Below are positions 18,424-26,512 of a DNA stretch of 41,861 bases, piece after piece. The position numbers and the translations under genes were made by a program. Source of the DNA: Pararhizobium mangrovi (GTDB taxonomy: Bacteria; Pseudomonadota; Alphaproteobacteria; Rhizobiales; Rhizobiaceae). How positions within the stretch are numbered: the stretch's first letter is position 1; each line of letters opens with the position of its first letter. The DNA lies in contig NZ_VHLH01000034.1 in the NCBI RefSeq assembly GCF_006516965.1, positions 1 through 41,861 of the forward strand. Reading direction: 5' to 3'. The notes below the pieces were generated by a model, which had not been told where the DNA came from, ran no database searches, and saw nothing but the letters and a program-made list of their open reading frames with translations.

Positions 18424-19233
18424 ATGGTTCAACCGTTCTCAGGCGAAACGACGACGATCGAGGTGGGGCATGCTTCGACGGTGCGGCGGATCGCCGTGCG
18501 GCACCGGCCGGGCGGAAGTGGCGGACCGGGCCTCGTCTGGCTCGGCGGCTACCGCTCCGACATGGAGGGCACGAAGGCCGTCGAGCTCGACCGCTATGCC
18601 GCCCGCGAGTCGATCGCCTGCACCCGCCACGACTATTCCGGCCATGGCGCTTCGGGAGGCGCGTTTGCCGAGGGAACGATCTCGCGCTGGCTGGAGGAAA
18701 GCCTTGCCGTGTTCGACGCCTTCACCACCGGTCCGCAGATCCTCGTCGGATCGTCGATGGGCGGATGGATCGCACTCCGGATGGCGCAGGAACTGGCAAG
18801 GCGCGGCGATGGAAAGCGCATCGGCGGCATGCTGCTTCTCGCACCCGCGCCGGACTTCACGCACGAGCTCGTCGAGCCGGCGTTGAACGAAGAACAGCGT
18901 CGCGCGCTCGAGGCCGACGGCTATTTCGAGGAGCCGACGCCCTACGGTCCGGAGCCGAACGTTTTCACGAAGGCGCTCCTCGACGACGGCCGTGCCAACG
19001 CCGTGCTCGACGGCATCATCGACACCGGCTGCCCCGTGCACATCCTTCAGGGCATGGAAGATCCGGACGTGCCCTACCGGCACGCGCTGCGCCTCGTCGA
19101 GCACCTGCCGTCCGACGACGTCGTGCTTTCACTGGTGCGCGACGGCGACCACCGGCTTTCGCGCCCGGAAGATCTGGCACGCATGGCGAACGCGCTCTCG
19201 GCGATGATCGCCGACCTTGGAGGCGCGCGGTAA
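18424..19233 (+). CDS. Alpha/beta hydrolase (ABHD10-like)
   Basis: The 269-residue serine hydrolase has the nucleophile elbow GSSMG (109-113, S111), an acid in MEDPDVPY (D213) and the catalytic histidine in DGDHRLSR (H243). The segment HDYSGHGASGG (69-79) and the overall length match the ABHD10/BEM46-like group, whose mammalian member is a depalmitoylase and glucuronidase. The bacterial substrate is unknown. There is no signal peptide. The ATG at 18424 is chosen because GGAG precedes it at 6 bases. It diverges from infC across about 200 bases. Confidence 0.85.
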   Translation: MVQPFSGETTTIEVGHASTVRRIAVRHRPGGSGGPGLVWLGGYRSDMEGTKAVELDRYAARESIACTRHDYSGHGASGGAFAEGTISRWLEESLAVFDAFTTGPQILVGSSMGGWIALRMAQELARRGDGKRIGGMLLLAPAPDFTHELVEPALNEEQRRALEADGYFEEPTPYGPEPNVFTKALLDDGRANAVLDGIIDTGCPVHILQGMEDPDVPYRHALRLVEHLPSDDVVLSLVRDGDHRLSRPEDLARMANALSAMIADLGGAR

Positions 19234-19297
19234 CGACGGACGCCCCTGCCGCACGGCGCGACGGGCCGCTCGTCCCGACGTATGGAGACCCCCGACC

Positions 19298-19367
19298 TTA
19301 ACCATGTTCGACCGCTGGATATGGCGGAATATTGACAGAAGGCCCCGCCTGGTTAACTCTTCGTTAA
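19298..19367 (+). promoter_or_regulatory. CtrA box (TTAA-N7-TTAA) and half-site
   Basis: ttaa (19353-19356), seven bases, then ttaa (19364-19367) matches the consensus full site of the cell-cycle regulator CtrA. A TTAACCAT motif, described as a CtrA half-site in alphaproteobacteria, lies at 19298-19305. A -35-like ttgaca (19332-19337) places a 17-base-spaced -10 (19355-19360) inside the full box. The box ends 28 bases before the start codon of the cysteine peptidase gene, so CtrA would directly control that promoter (inference from consensus). Confidence 0.72.
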
Positions 19368-19395
19368 GCATCGAGAGCGGCGAGGCGATAAACCC

Positions 19396-20013
19396 ATGAA
19401 GCATGGCAGGAAGCTCACCGGTATCCTGACGGCCACCCTGGTCTTTCTGCTGGCATCGCCGCTCGCGGACGCGGCCTCGGGCCGCCCCCAGGCGTTCATG
19501 ACGACCGGGTCGCGCACGTCGCAGCCGATCGGCCATTATCGCTTCTGCCAGCGCCATGGCTCGGAGTGCCTTTCGCATTCCGTCGATGCCCACCCCTCAC
19601 GCCTCACCAAGAGCCGCTGGAATACGCTCGTGCGTGTCAATGCGAAGGTCAATCACGAGATCAGGCCGGTCACCGACGAGGAACTCTACGGGCAGGAGGA
19701 ATACTGGACCTACCCGCAGACGGCCGGCGACTGCGAGGACTACGTCCTGCTCAAGCAGTACATGCTGGAACGGCGCGGCTTCGATTCGTCGGACCTCCTG
19801 ATCACCGTCGTGCGCAAGCCGAACGGCGAGGGGCATGCCGTGCTGACGGTGCGCACCGGCGACGGCGACTACGTGCTCGACAATCTGGCGAACACGGTGA
19901 AGCGCTGGGATCGCACGCACTACACCTATCTCAAGCGACAGGCCGACGGCGATTCGGGCCAGTGGGTGAAGATCGACACTGGCCACGAGATGCTGGTCGG
20001 CTCGGTCAAGTAA
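19396..20013 (+). CDS. Periplasmic transglutaminase-like cysteine peptidase (BTLCP)
   Basis: The 205-residue protein has a signal peptide (hydrophobic 8-22, cleavage near ADA at 24-27) and the BTLCP/DUF920 catalytic triad: C113 in GDCEDYVLLK, H147 in EGHAVLTV and D162 in LDNL. The lead-in segment YWTYPQTAGDCEDY is diagnostic. Members of this family resemble LapG, which cleaves a surface adhesin in response to c-di-GMP, but no LapD partner or large adhesin gene is adjacent, so the substrate is unknown. The gene stands alone behind a promoter with a CtrA box, which suggests cell-cycle timing. Confidence 0.88.
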   Translation: MKHGRKLTGILTATLVFLLASPLADAASGRPQAFMTTGSRTSQPIGHYRFCQRHGSECLSHSVDAHPSRLTKSRWNTLVRVNAKVNHEIRPVTDEELYGQEEYWTYPQTAGDCEDYVLLKQYMLERRGFDSSDLLITVVRKPNGEGHAVLTVRTGDGDYVLDNLANTVKRWDRTHYTYLKRQADGDSGQWVKIDTGHEMLVGSVK

Positions 20014-20064
20014 CGGGCCCGCCGGGACCGGTCCCCCGACGGGCTTGCCCCGAGCCGTCGGCGT

Positions 20065-20931
20065 TCAGGTACGAAACAGCTTGACGATCGCCGGATAGTT
20101 CTCTTCCGCGAGGCCGGCATCGACGCCATCGCGATAGACGGTGCGCACGGCAGCCGAGATCGGCGTCTTCGCACCGCTCGCCCGGGCGGCCGCGTCGATC
20201 AACCCGAAATCCTTCTCCATCAGGGAAACCGGAAAGAGCGGCGAAAAGTCGCCCTTCGCCATCAGGCCGGCTGCACCCTTGGCGACCGGGCTGCAGACCG
20301 GCGTGCTCGCGATGATGTCGACGGCGGTCTCGAGCGCCACGCCCTGCTTTTCGGCCAGCGCCAGCGCTTCGGCCATGGCGGCACCCTGAACGCCGAGCAT
20401 CAGGTTGATCGCGAGCTTCATGGAAGCGCCCGCACCGACGGGACCGCAATGACGGACCGTCTTGCCGGCGGCCGCAAGCACGGGTTCGAGTGCCGTGAAG
20501 GCGCCGTCGTCGGCGCCGACGAGATAGACAAGGTCGCCCGATTCGGCCTGCGGGAGTGAGCCGGAGACCGGCGCATCGGCGAAGGCGACGCCGCGATCCC
20601 CGGCCGCGCGAGCCAGCTTGTGGGCCCATTCGAGCGAGACGGTCGAGCTTTCGACGGCGACGGCACCGGCCTTCATGCCGGCGAGCGCCCCCGTTTCCGC
20701 GTCGCACCAGACCGCTTCGGAAGCGGCATCGTCGCGGACCATCGCCATGACGAAATCCGCGCCCTCCACAGCGGCGCGCGGCGTCTCCATGGCGCTGGCG
20801 CCCTTTTCGACGAGCGGTTCGGTTCGTTCCGAAGTTCGGTTCCACACGGTGAGCGTATGGCCGGCGGCGAGGAAGTTCGCGGCCATGCGCGCGCCCATGG
20901 CGCCGAGGCCGAGAAATGCGATGCGTGCCAT
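20065..20931 (-). CDS. NAD(P)-dependent beta-hydroxyacid dehydrogenase
   Basis: The 288-residue enzyme belongs to the 3-hydroxyisobutyrate/tartronate-semialdehyde/glyoxylate reductase family. The Rossmann motif GLGAMG (8-13), NRTSER after beta-2 (31-36, compatible with NADP), the substrate motif DAPVSGS (119-125) and the catalytic lysine in ASMKLAINL (K172) are all present. The start is set by homologues and by aagga upstream of the ATG at 20931. Substrate could be glyoxylate, succinic semialdehyde or hydroxyisobutyrate. It lies 92 bases downstream of mbfA on the same strand and may be read from the same promoter. Confidence 0.88.
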   Translation of the reverse strand: MARIAFLGLGAMGARMAANFLAAGHTLTVWNRTSERTEPLVEKGASAMETPRAAVEGADFVMAMVRDDAASEAVWCDAETGALAGMKAGAVAVESSTVSLEWAHKLARAAGDRGVAFADAPVSGSLPQAESGDLVYLVGADDGAFTALEPVLAAAGKTVRHCGPVGAGASMKLAINLMLGVQGAAMAEALALAEKQGVALETAVDIIASTPVCSPVAKGAAGLMAKGDFSPLFPVSLMEKDFGLIDAAARASGAKTPISAAVRTVYRDGVDAGLAEENYPAIVKLFRT

Positions 20932-21023
20932 CTCGTTGCATCCTTCTTGCGGTGTTGGAAAGGTCGGGCGGGCAACGCGCCGGCCGGTCGCACGGTTGCA
21001 CGCGGACTTCGAGGCCGCAGGAT

Positions 21024-22007
21024 TCAGGCGTTGCCGATCAGCATGCCGGTCGCAAAGACGAGCGCGCCGCCGAGCACGACCTGGAAGAGGGCGCGCACCC
21101 ACGGGGTCTCCATGTAGCGGTGCTGCACCCAGGAGATCGCCCAGAGTTCGACGAAGACGACGACGAACGCGATGGCGGTCGCCGTCCAGAAGTCCGGAAT
21201 GAGGTAGGGCAGCGCGTGGCCGAGACCGCCGGCCGCCGTCATCGCGCCGGTGACGAGGCCGCGCCGGACGGGCGAGCCGCGACCGGAAATCACGCCGTCG
21301 TCGGAGGCGATTTCGGTGAAGCCCATGGAGATGCCGGCGCCGAGCGAGGCGGCGAGCCCGACGAGGAAGGTCGTCCAGGTATCCTGCGTGGCGAAGGCGG
21401 TGGCGAAGATCGGCGCCAGCGTCGAGACGGACCCGTCCATCAGCCCGGCAAGCCCCGGCTGCACGTAGGTGAGGACGAACTGGCGATGTGCCGTCTCGTC
21501 CTCGGCAGCACGCGTGTCGTCGTCGACGTGCTTAAGGCCGAGCCGGCGGGCAAGGCCCTCGTGCGTCTGTTCGGCGATGGCGAGATCGCCGAGAAGCTGG
21601 CGCGTCTCGGCGTCCTCGGTGTGCTTGATCGCCTCGAGATAGAAGCGATGCGCCTGCACCTCCATCGCCTCGGCTTCCGTGCGCGCGCGATCGATCGAAA
21701 GGTTCGCCGCCAGCCAGTCCGGCTTGCGCTCGTAGAACCCGCGCACATGCTCGCGCCGGATCAGCGGAATGCGCTCCCCGAACCGCTCGCGATGACGCTC
21801 GATCAGCCCCTCGCGATGCAGGTTCTCCTCTTCCGCCATCTCCTCGAAGACCTTCGCCGAGCCCGGATAGTCGTCGCGAAAAGCATTGGCATAGGCGAGG
21901 AAGATGCGCGCGTCGTCTTCTTCCGAGGAAATGGCGAGCGCCAGGATCTCCTGCTCGGAGAGGCTCGAAAAGGAACGGCGGCCGAGGCCGAGGAAGCGTT
22001 TGAGCAT
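21024..22007 (-). CDS. mbfA: Membrane-bound ferritin MbfA (ferritin-like + VIT1 domains)
   Basis: The 327-residue protein joins a cytoplasmic ferritin-like/rubrerythrin domain (about 15-155) to a C-terminal CCC1/VIT1-like membrane domain (about 180-325). Metal-ligand motifs EENLH (E61, H64) and AEQTH (E146, H149), plus E20 and E30, are visible in the first part. MDGSVSTLAPIFATAF and the SLGAGISMGFTEIASDD segment mark the VIT1 part. In Bradyrhizobium and Agrobacterium MbfA exports iron and protects against iron and peroxide stress, repressed by Irr at low iron. The perfect iron control element 20 bases before the start supports the same control here. Confidence 0.94.
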   Translation of the reverse strand: MLKRFLGLGRRSFSSLSEQEILALAISSEEDDARIFLAYANAFRDDYPGSAKVFEEMAEEENLHREGLIERHRERFGERIPLIRREHVRGFYERKPDWLAANLSIDRARTEAEAMEVQAHRFYLEAIKHTEDAETRQLLGDLAIAEQTHEGLARRLGLKHVDDDTRAAEDETAHRQFVLTYVQPGLAGLMDGSVSTLAPIFATAFATQDTWTTFLVGLAASLGAGISMGFTEIASDDGVISGRGSPVRRGLVTGAMTAAGGLGHALPYLIPDFWTATAIAFVVVFVELWAISWVQHRYMETPWVRALFQVVLGGALVFATGMLIGNA

Positions 22008-22026
22008 AGACGATGGGTCTCAGTAT

Positions 22027-22047
22027 TTTTTAGAATGGTTCTAAAAA
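22027..22047 (-). promoter_or_regulatory. Irr-type iron control element (ICE) of mbfA
   Basis: tttttagaa (22027-22035), three bases, ttctaaaaa (22039-22047) is a perfect 9-bp inverted repeat matching the rhizobial ICE (TTTAGAA-N-TTCTAAA type) bound by Irr. It begins 20 bases upstream of the mbfA start codon, where binding would block transcription at low iron. It is about 245 bases from the divergent antiporter start, so effect there is less likely. Confidence 0.88.
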
Positions 22048-22291
22048 TAGCGATCGCCAAACCGTCGTCAAGGCGCTACGGAACCCGATGCCGATCGGGC
22101 GGAAAAAGTCCGTCGCAACGGTAGCGATGTGATGGCCGACAATCGCTGCGTGAAGACGCGCTACCCGTAGGCCGTGCGGGAGGCGCTGACATGACGAACC
22201 ATAGAGACGTGGAATAGCGATAAATTACGATAGGACCGGTTTAACGTGTTCCGTCGGCAAAACGCGGACGACGACCTCATTCAGGGAGCCA

Positions 22292-23644
22292 ATGCCCACC
22301 ATGCCAACGCTGTTCGACCTGGCGGCGATCCTGATGGTGCTTTCCGGCATCTTCGGCTATCTCAACAAGCGCTATGTCGGCCTGCCGAGCAACGCGGGCC
22401 TTCTCGTGCTGGCGCTCGTTTCCTCGATTCTGGTCATTGCCGTCTCCTACTTCGTGCCGGGCCTGGCCTTCACGAACCACATTCGTGAAACCATCGGATC
22501 GATCGACTTCAACGAGACGCTCATGGAAGGAATGCTCGGCTTCCTTCTCTTTGCGGGGGCGCTGCATGTCGACTGGCAGGCGCTGAAGTCGCGCAGCCTG
22601 TCCGTCGGCCTGATGGCGACGCTGGGCGTGCTCCTTTCGACGCTGATCAGCGGGGCGGGCTTCTACTATCTGTGCCGGCTCGCCGGCATCCCGCTCGCCT
22701 TCAACTGGGCGCTCGTCTTCGGTGCCCTGATCTCGCCGACCGACCCGGTGGCGGTGCTTGCCACTTTGAAGACCATGGAGGGCGTTCCCAAACGCCTCGA
22801 GATCGACATGGCCGGGGAGTCGCTTTTCAACGACGGGGTCGGCGTCGTCGTCTTCACGATCCTGCTTGCCGCCGCGGCCGGCTCGTCCGGATCGGCCGGG
22901 ATCGACTATGCCGTCGCCTTTAGGGAATTCGCGACCGAAGCGCTCGGCGGTGCCGCTTTCGGTGCTGTCACGGGCTACATCGCCTATCGCATGATGCTCG
23001 CCATCGACGACTATCCCGTCGAGGTGCTGATCTCGATCGGCCTGGTCATGGGCACCTACGCTGCCGCCCATTCCCTCGGGATGTCCGGGCCGATCGCCGT
23101 CGTCGTTGCCGGTCTCCTCATCGGCGAGCGGGGCGTCACCTACGCCATGAGCGATACGACCCAACGCTACCTCCATGGGTTCTGGACGCTGATCGACGAC
23201 ATCCTGAACGCCGTCCTCTTCATGCTGATCGGGCTCGAATTCCTGGTGATCGACTTCGATTGGACCCATGTCCTGGTCGCGCTCGCCACGATCCCGCTGC
23301 TTCTTTTTTCGCGCCTGGCGTCGGTCTACCTGCCGTTCCAGATCGTGCGCCTGCGCGAACGGTTTTCACACGGCATCGTCGCGGTGCTGACATGGGGCGG
23401 CATTCGAGGCGGCATCTCCGTGGCGCTCGCCCTGTCGCTTCCCAACGGACACGAGCGCGACATCATCGTCACGGCAACCTATGCGATCGTCGTCTTCGCC
23501 GTTCTCGTGCAGGGCATGACGCTGTCTTCCGTCGTGCGTCGCGTGGTTTCCAAACAGAGCGGATCGGGTTCCGATGCCGGAACCGCGCAGGAACACGAAG
23601 CGACCGCGCCAGCGACGTTCGAAGCGACGGGGCGCAGCGAATAG
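22292..23644 (+). CDS. NhaP-type Na+/H+ antiporter (CPA1)
   Basis: The 450-residue inner-membrane protein has about 12-13 hydrophobic helices and the CPA1 exchanger core: SPTDPVAVLATLK (148-160) and the Asn-Asp pair in GESLFNDGVGVV (175-186), where N180 and D181 carry the transported cation. A late TWGGIRGGISVALALSLP segment is also diagnostic. The C-terminal tail is short and polar. The ATG at 22292 follows ggag closely; ATG 22301 is an alternative. It would exchange Na+ or K+ for protons. It diverges from mbfA across 284 bases with no clear terminator behind it. Confidence 0.9.
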   Translation: MPTMPTLFDLAAILMVLSGIFGYLNKRYVGLPSNAGLLVLALVSSILVIAVSYFVPGLAFTNHIRETIGSIDFNETLMEGMLGFLLFAGALHVDWQALKSRSLSVGLMATLGVLLSTLISGAGFYYLCRLAGIPLAFNWALVFGALISPTDPVAVLATLKTMEGVPKRLEIDMAGESLFNDGVGVVVFTILLAAAAGSSGSAGIDYAVAFREFATEALGGAAFGAVTGYIAYRMMLAIDDYPVEVLISIGLVMGTYAAAHSLGMSGPIAVVVAGLLIGERGVTYAMSDTTQRYLHGFWTLIDDILNAVLFMLIGLEFLVIDFDWTHVLVALATIPLLLFSRLASVYLPFQIVRLRERFSHGIVAVLTWGGIRGGISVALALSLPNGHERDIIVTATYAIVVFAVLVQGMTLSSVVRRVVSKQSGSGSDAGTAQEHEATAPATFEATGRSE

Positions 23645-23773
23645 GCGTCCGGTCGAGAATGCATTGCCTTCAGAACGGCGCTTGCCTGGTGCATCAAAGG
23701 GCAAAGCCCGACACCCGCAGACTTCCCACTTCAAGACATATTCGTTTGTGAAACGGACCGTCCGGTTCCCGTC

Positions 23774-24226
23774 TCAGCGCATGAGATCGTCCGCGAACCG
23801 GCGCAGGAGCGTTTGCAGCTGCGCGAGTTCGGCGTCGCTCCAGGATTCGAGGATGCGGTTTGCAAGGCGTTCGCGCGCGGCACTCAGGGCGGCGACGGCG
23901 CTGCGGCCCTTTTCGCTGACGATGGCCTCGCGGATGCGTTTGTCGGCCGCCGACGCCTGGCGCTCGACAAGGCCCAGTTCCTCGAGTTTCGTCAGTTGAC
24001 GGCTGATCGTCGTATGGTCGCGCCCGGTGCGGTCCGCGAGATCCACGACGCCGATCGGGCCGTGGCGAGCGACGCGCGCCAGTACAGCGAACAGCGCGCG
24101 ATCGAGCGGAATTCCGGCTTCCTCAATGAGCCGATCGTCGCGCCGCGGACGATTGATCTCGTCCACGAGGTCGATCATCGCCGTGTAGATGCCGCGCAGG
24201 ATTTCCCGATCGTGTGTATTATTCAC
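23774..24226 (-). CDS. MarR family transcriptional regulator
   Basis: From the GTG at 24226 the product is 150 residues: an N-terminal dimer helix, a winged helix with GVVDLADRTGRDHTTISRQL (about 56-75, recognition helix HTTISRQL), the wing (KLEELGLVERQASAADKR) and two C-terminal dimer helices. The frame is open further upstream, but that stretch overlaps the divergent monooxygenase gene and looks non-coding; GTG gives the usual family length. It almost certainly controls the adjacent flavin monooxygenase through the inverted repeat between them, released by an aromatic ligand (inference). Confidence 0.87.
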   Translation of the reverse strand: MNNTHDREILRGIYTAMIDLVDEINRPRRDDRLIEEAGIPLDRALFAVLARVARHGPIGVVDLADRTGRDHTTISRQLTKLEELGLVERQASAADKRIREAIVSEKGRSAVAALSAARERLANRILESWSDAELAQLQTLLRRFADDLMR

Positions 24227-24253
24227 CTTTTTGCTTGCCCCTTTGCCCCGAAA

Positions 24254-24278
24254 AGAATATGTGCGTCTTACACATTCT
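24254..24278. promoter_or_regulatory. Candidate MarR operator
   Basis: agaatatgtg (24254-24263) and tacacattct (24269-24278) form an imperfect inverted repeat, 8 of 10 positions paired, with a 5-base spacer. It lies 15 bases before the monooxygenase ATG and 27 bases before the MarR GTG, in the only space between the two genes. Size and position fit a MarR dimer site that would control both promoters. Confidence 0.55.
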
Positions 24279-24293
24279 TCGATGGAGATGCCA

Positions 24294-25826
24294 ATGGTTC
24301 GCGATATGGAAATCCTGATCAGCGGTGCCGGTGCGGCCGGCCTCGCGCTTGCGATCGATCTCGCCCGGCGCGGCGTCGACTTCATGCTGATCGAACAGAA
24401 CGATACGCCCTTCCACGGATCGCGCGGGAAGGGCATTCAACCGCGCACGCTCGAAGTGTTCGAGGATCTCGGCCTCGTCGATCGCCTGGCGGCCCTCGGC
24501 GATCCCTATCCTCCGATGCGCCACCATCTGTCCGACGGGACCATGGAGGAATCCCTGTTGACGGGCGAGGAGGCGATCGCGAGCCCGGCCGAGCCCTATG
24601 CGGCGCCGCTCATGCTGCCGCAGTTCGCGACCGAGGCCGCAATGCGCGAACGGCTCGCCGAATTGGGGCACCGGCCGTACTTCGGCACGCGGCTTGCCGG
24701 CTTCGAACAGGATGACGACGGCGTTTCGGCCCGGATCGCCGACGCCGACGGCGAGCACCATTTCCGGGCGCGCTTCCTCGTGGGCACGGACGGCGGCCGC
24801 AGCTTCGTGCGCCATGCCCTCGAAATCGGCTTTCCGGGCGAGACGCTGGGCGTTCGCGCCCTCGTCGCCGACGTGCGGCTAACCGGCCTCGACCGCCTTG
24901 CCTGGCATCGCTTCCAGTTCGGTTCGCAGGCGAGCCAGCTGATGATCTGTCCGCTTGCGGGAACGGATCTGTTCCAGCTTCAGGCCCCGGTGGCGCTCGA
25001 CGGCGAGGTGGATCTGTCGGCCGCGGGCCTGACCGCGCTGATCGGCGAGCGGACCGAACGATCCGACATCGTCGTCCATTCGGTCTCTTGGTCGTCGGTC
25101 TACGCGATGAACGCCCGACTTGCCGACCGCTATCGCATCGGGCGTGTGTTCCTCGCCGGAGACGCCGCCCACATCCATCCGCCGACCGGGGGGCAAGGGC
25201 TGAACACCAGCGTCCAGGATGCCTACAATCTTGGCTGGAAGCTTGCGGCGGTCCTCGGCGGTGCGCCACACGCATTGCTCGATACCTACGAGGAGGAACG
25301 CCGGCCGATCGCCGCGACGATGCTCGGCCTGTCGACTCGCCTCCTGGACGAAGCCAAGCAGGGCGTGATCCGACGCGACCGCGAGGCACGCCAGATCGAT
25401 ATCGGCTACCGCTCCATGTCGCTCTCATGGAATGACGCCGTCGAACGCAAGGTCCGGGCAGGCGATCGCGCACCCGATGCGCCGTGCCTTGGGCGCGCCG
25501 GTCAGCCGACGCGGCTCTTCACGGTGTTCGGCGGACCACACTGGACGCTCCTCGGCTATGAACCGAAGCGCCGGCCGGCACCCCGCACCGGCGTGCGAAC
25601 GGTGACGATCGGCGACTTCATTGATGACCGCATCGATGTCCGGGGGGATCTCCTCGACGATCACGGGTACATCGGCGAAGCCTACGGCCTCGAACCCGGA
25701 GATTGGGTGCTCGTCAGACCGGACGGCTACATCGCCGCCCTCTTCACCGACGACGACCTCGATACGAAGTTCCTCCGCTATTGCGAGGGAGTCATGTCCC
25801 GCGATGCGCAGCGGAGTGCCGTGTGA
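24294..25826 (+). CDS. FAD-dependent aromatic hydroxylase (MhpA/TfdB-like)
   Basis: The 510-residue class A flavoprotein monooxygenase shows the three FAD motifs of the PHBH fold: GAGAAG (11-16), FLVGTDGGRSFVR (the DG motif), and VFLAGDAAHIHPPTGGQG (the GD motif). The C-terminal thioredoxin-like domain marks the phenol/3-(3-hydroxyphenyl)propionate hydroxylase group. These enzymes use NAD(P)H and O2 to ortho-hydroxylate phenolic substrates. The ATG at 24294 is preferred because ggag lies 6 bases ahead. ATGs at 24282 and 24288 are closer to the operator. No ring-cleavage gene is nearby, so the pathway is not defined here. A small membrane protein gene overlaps its stop. Confidence 0.9.
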   Translation: MVRDMEILISGAGAAGLALAIDLARRGVDFMLIEQNDTPFHGSRGKGIQPRTLEVFEDLGLVDRLAALGDPYPPMRHHLSDGTMEESLLTGEEAIASPAEPYAAPLMLPQFATEAAMRERLAELGHRPYFGTRLAGFEQDDDGVSARIADADGEHHFRARFLVGTDGGRSFVRHALEIGFPGETLGVRALVADVRLTGLDRLAWHRFQFGSQASQLMICPLAGTDLFQLQAPVALDGEVDLSAAGLTALIGERTERSDIVVHSVSWSSVYAMNARLADRYRIGRVFLAGDAAHIHPPTGGQGLNTSVQDAYNLGWKLAAVLGGAPHALLDTYEEERRPIAATMLGLSTRLLDEAKQGVIRRDREARQIDIGYRSMSLSWNDAVERKVRAGDRAPDAPCLGRAGQPTRLFTVFGGPHWTLLGYEPKRRPAPRTGVRTVTIGDFIDDRIDVRGDLLDDHGYIGEAYGLEPGDWVLVRPDGYIAALFTDDDLDTKFLRYCEGVMSRDAQRSAV

Positions 25827-26302
25827 TGGGGTTCGGGGTTCTCGTCGGCTTCACGCCGTTCGCCGCCTTCGCCGTCGTGGAAAAGCTCGCCGGCATCCTG
25901 CCGGGGCTTGCTTCGGGGCTCGCGGTTTCCGTCGTGCTCGCTTCGCGGTCGGCGATCCGCCATCGCACGGTCGACCTTTTGGAGGCGGGCAGTGCCGTGA
26001 TGTTCGCCGGCCTGCTCCTCGTCGCGCTCGGCCGCCATGCCGCGTGGTCCGTCTGGGAGGTGCGCTTCTATGTGGATGGCGGCCTGGCCCTCCTCGTATT
26101 CTTGAGCGTTCTCGTACGCCGGCCGTTCACCATGCAGCACGGCAAGCGAATCGCCAGCGCCGCCGTGGTCCAGAGCGCCGGATTCCGCCGGCACAACGGT
26201 ATCCTCTCGGCCGCGTGGGGTTGCGCCTTCGCCGGTCTGGCGGGTGTGGATCTCATGATGACTGCCAACCCACCATGCCGGACCGCCGCGGCGTCCTCCT
26301 GA
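25826..26302 (+). CDS. Small membrane protein, probably frameshifted near its end
   Basis: The product of 158 residues starts at an ATG overlapping the monooxygenase stop (tgatg), so it is translationally coupled. It has four hydrophobic stretches (about 5-20, 22-38, 50-65, 82-95), a conserved-looking RRPFTMQHGKR segment and a further helix at 125-140. No family with known function is recognised. The last 14 residues (NPPCRTAAASS region) are unlike the rest, while the overlapping frame from 26275 continues with a hydrophobic helix and a basic end (TQWYVKRIR). That suggests loss of one base in the ccc run near 26269, by mutation or sequencing error. Confidence 0.65.
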   Translation: MGFGVLVGFTPFAAFAVVEKLAGILPGLASGLAVSVVLASRSAIRHRTVDLLEAGSAVMFAGLLLVALGRHAAWSVWEVRFYVDGGLALLVFLSVLVRRPFTMQHGKRIASAAVVQSAGFRRHNGILSAAWGCAFAGLAGVDLMMTANPPCRTAAASS

Positions 26303-26370
26303 CCCTTGCGATCCTCGCGGCAGCGGTGCGCTTCACGCAATGGTATGTGAAACGGATCCGAAACGCGTGA
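26275..26370 (+). pseudogene. Likely detached C-terminus of the membrane protein
   Basis: This frame, offset by one base from the preceding gene, encodes 31 residues: MPDRRGVLLTLAILAAAVRF, then TQWYVKRIRNA. It is a single membrane helix with positive residues at its end. It reads as the natural last helix of the 25826 protein: restoring one C near 26269 would give an uninterrupted chain of about 180 residues. It could instead be an independent tiny protein, but it has no ribosome site. Confidence 0.5.
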
Positions 26371-26512
26371 ATGCGCTCCGCTTCGGAGCAAAGGCCCTGG
26401 ATCACTCGATGGATCGCCGCAACTCCGTGCGGCCGCTCATGATCCATGCCCGACGCGACGGGGATCCGCTCCGTATGGCCCTTGGTCGAGGACAGCAATG
26501 AGTTAGCCTACG

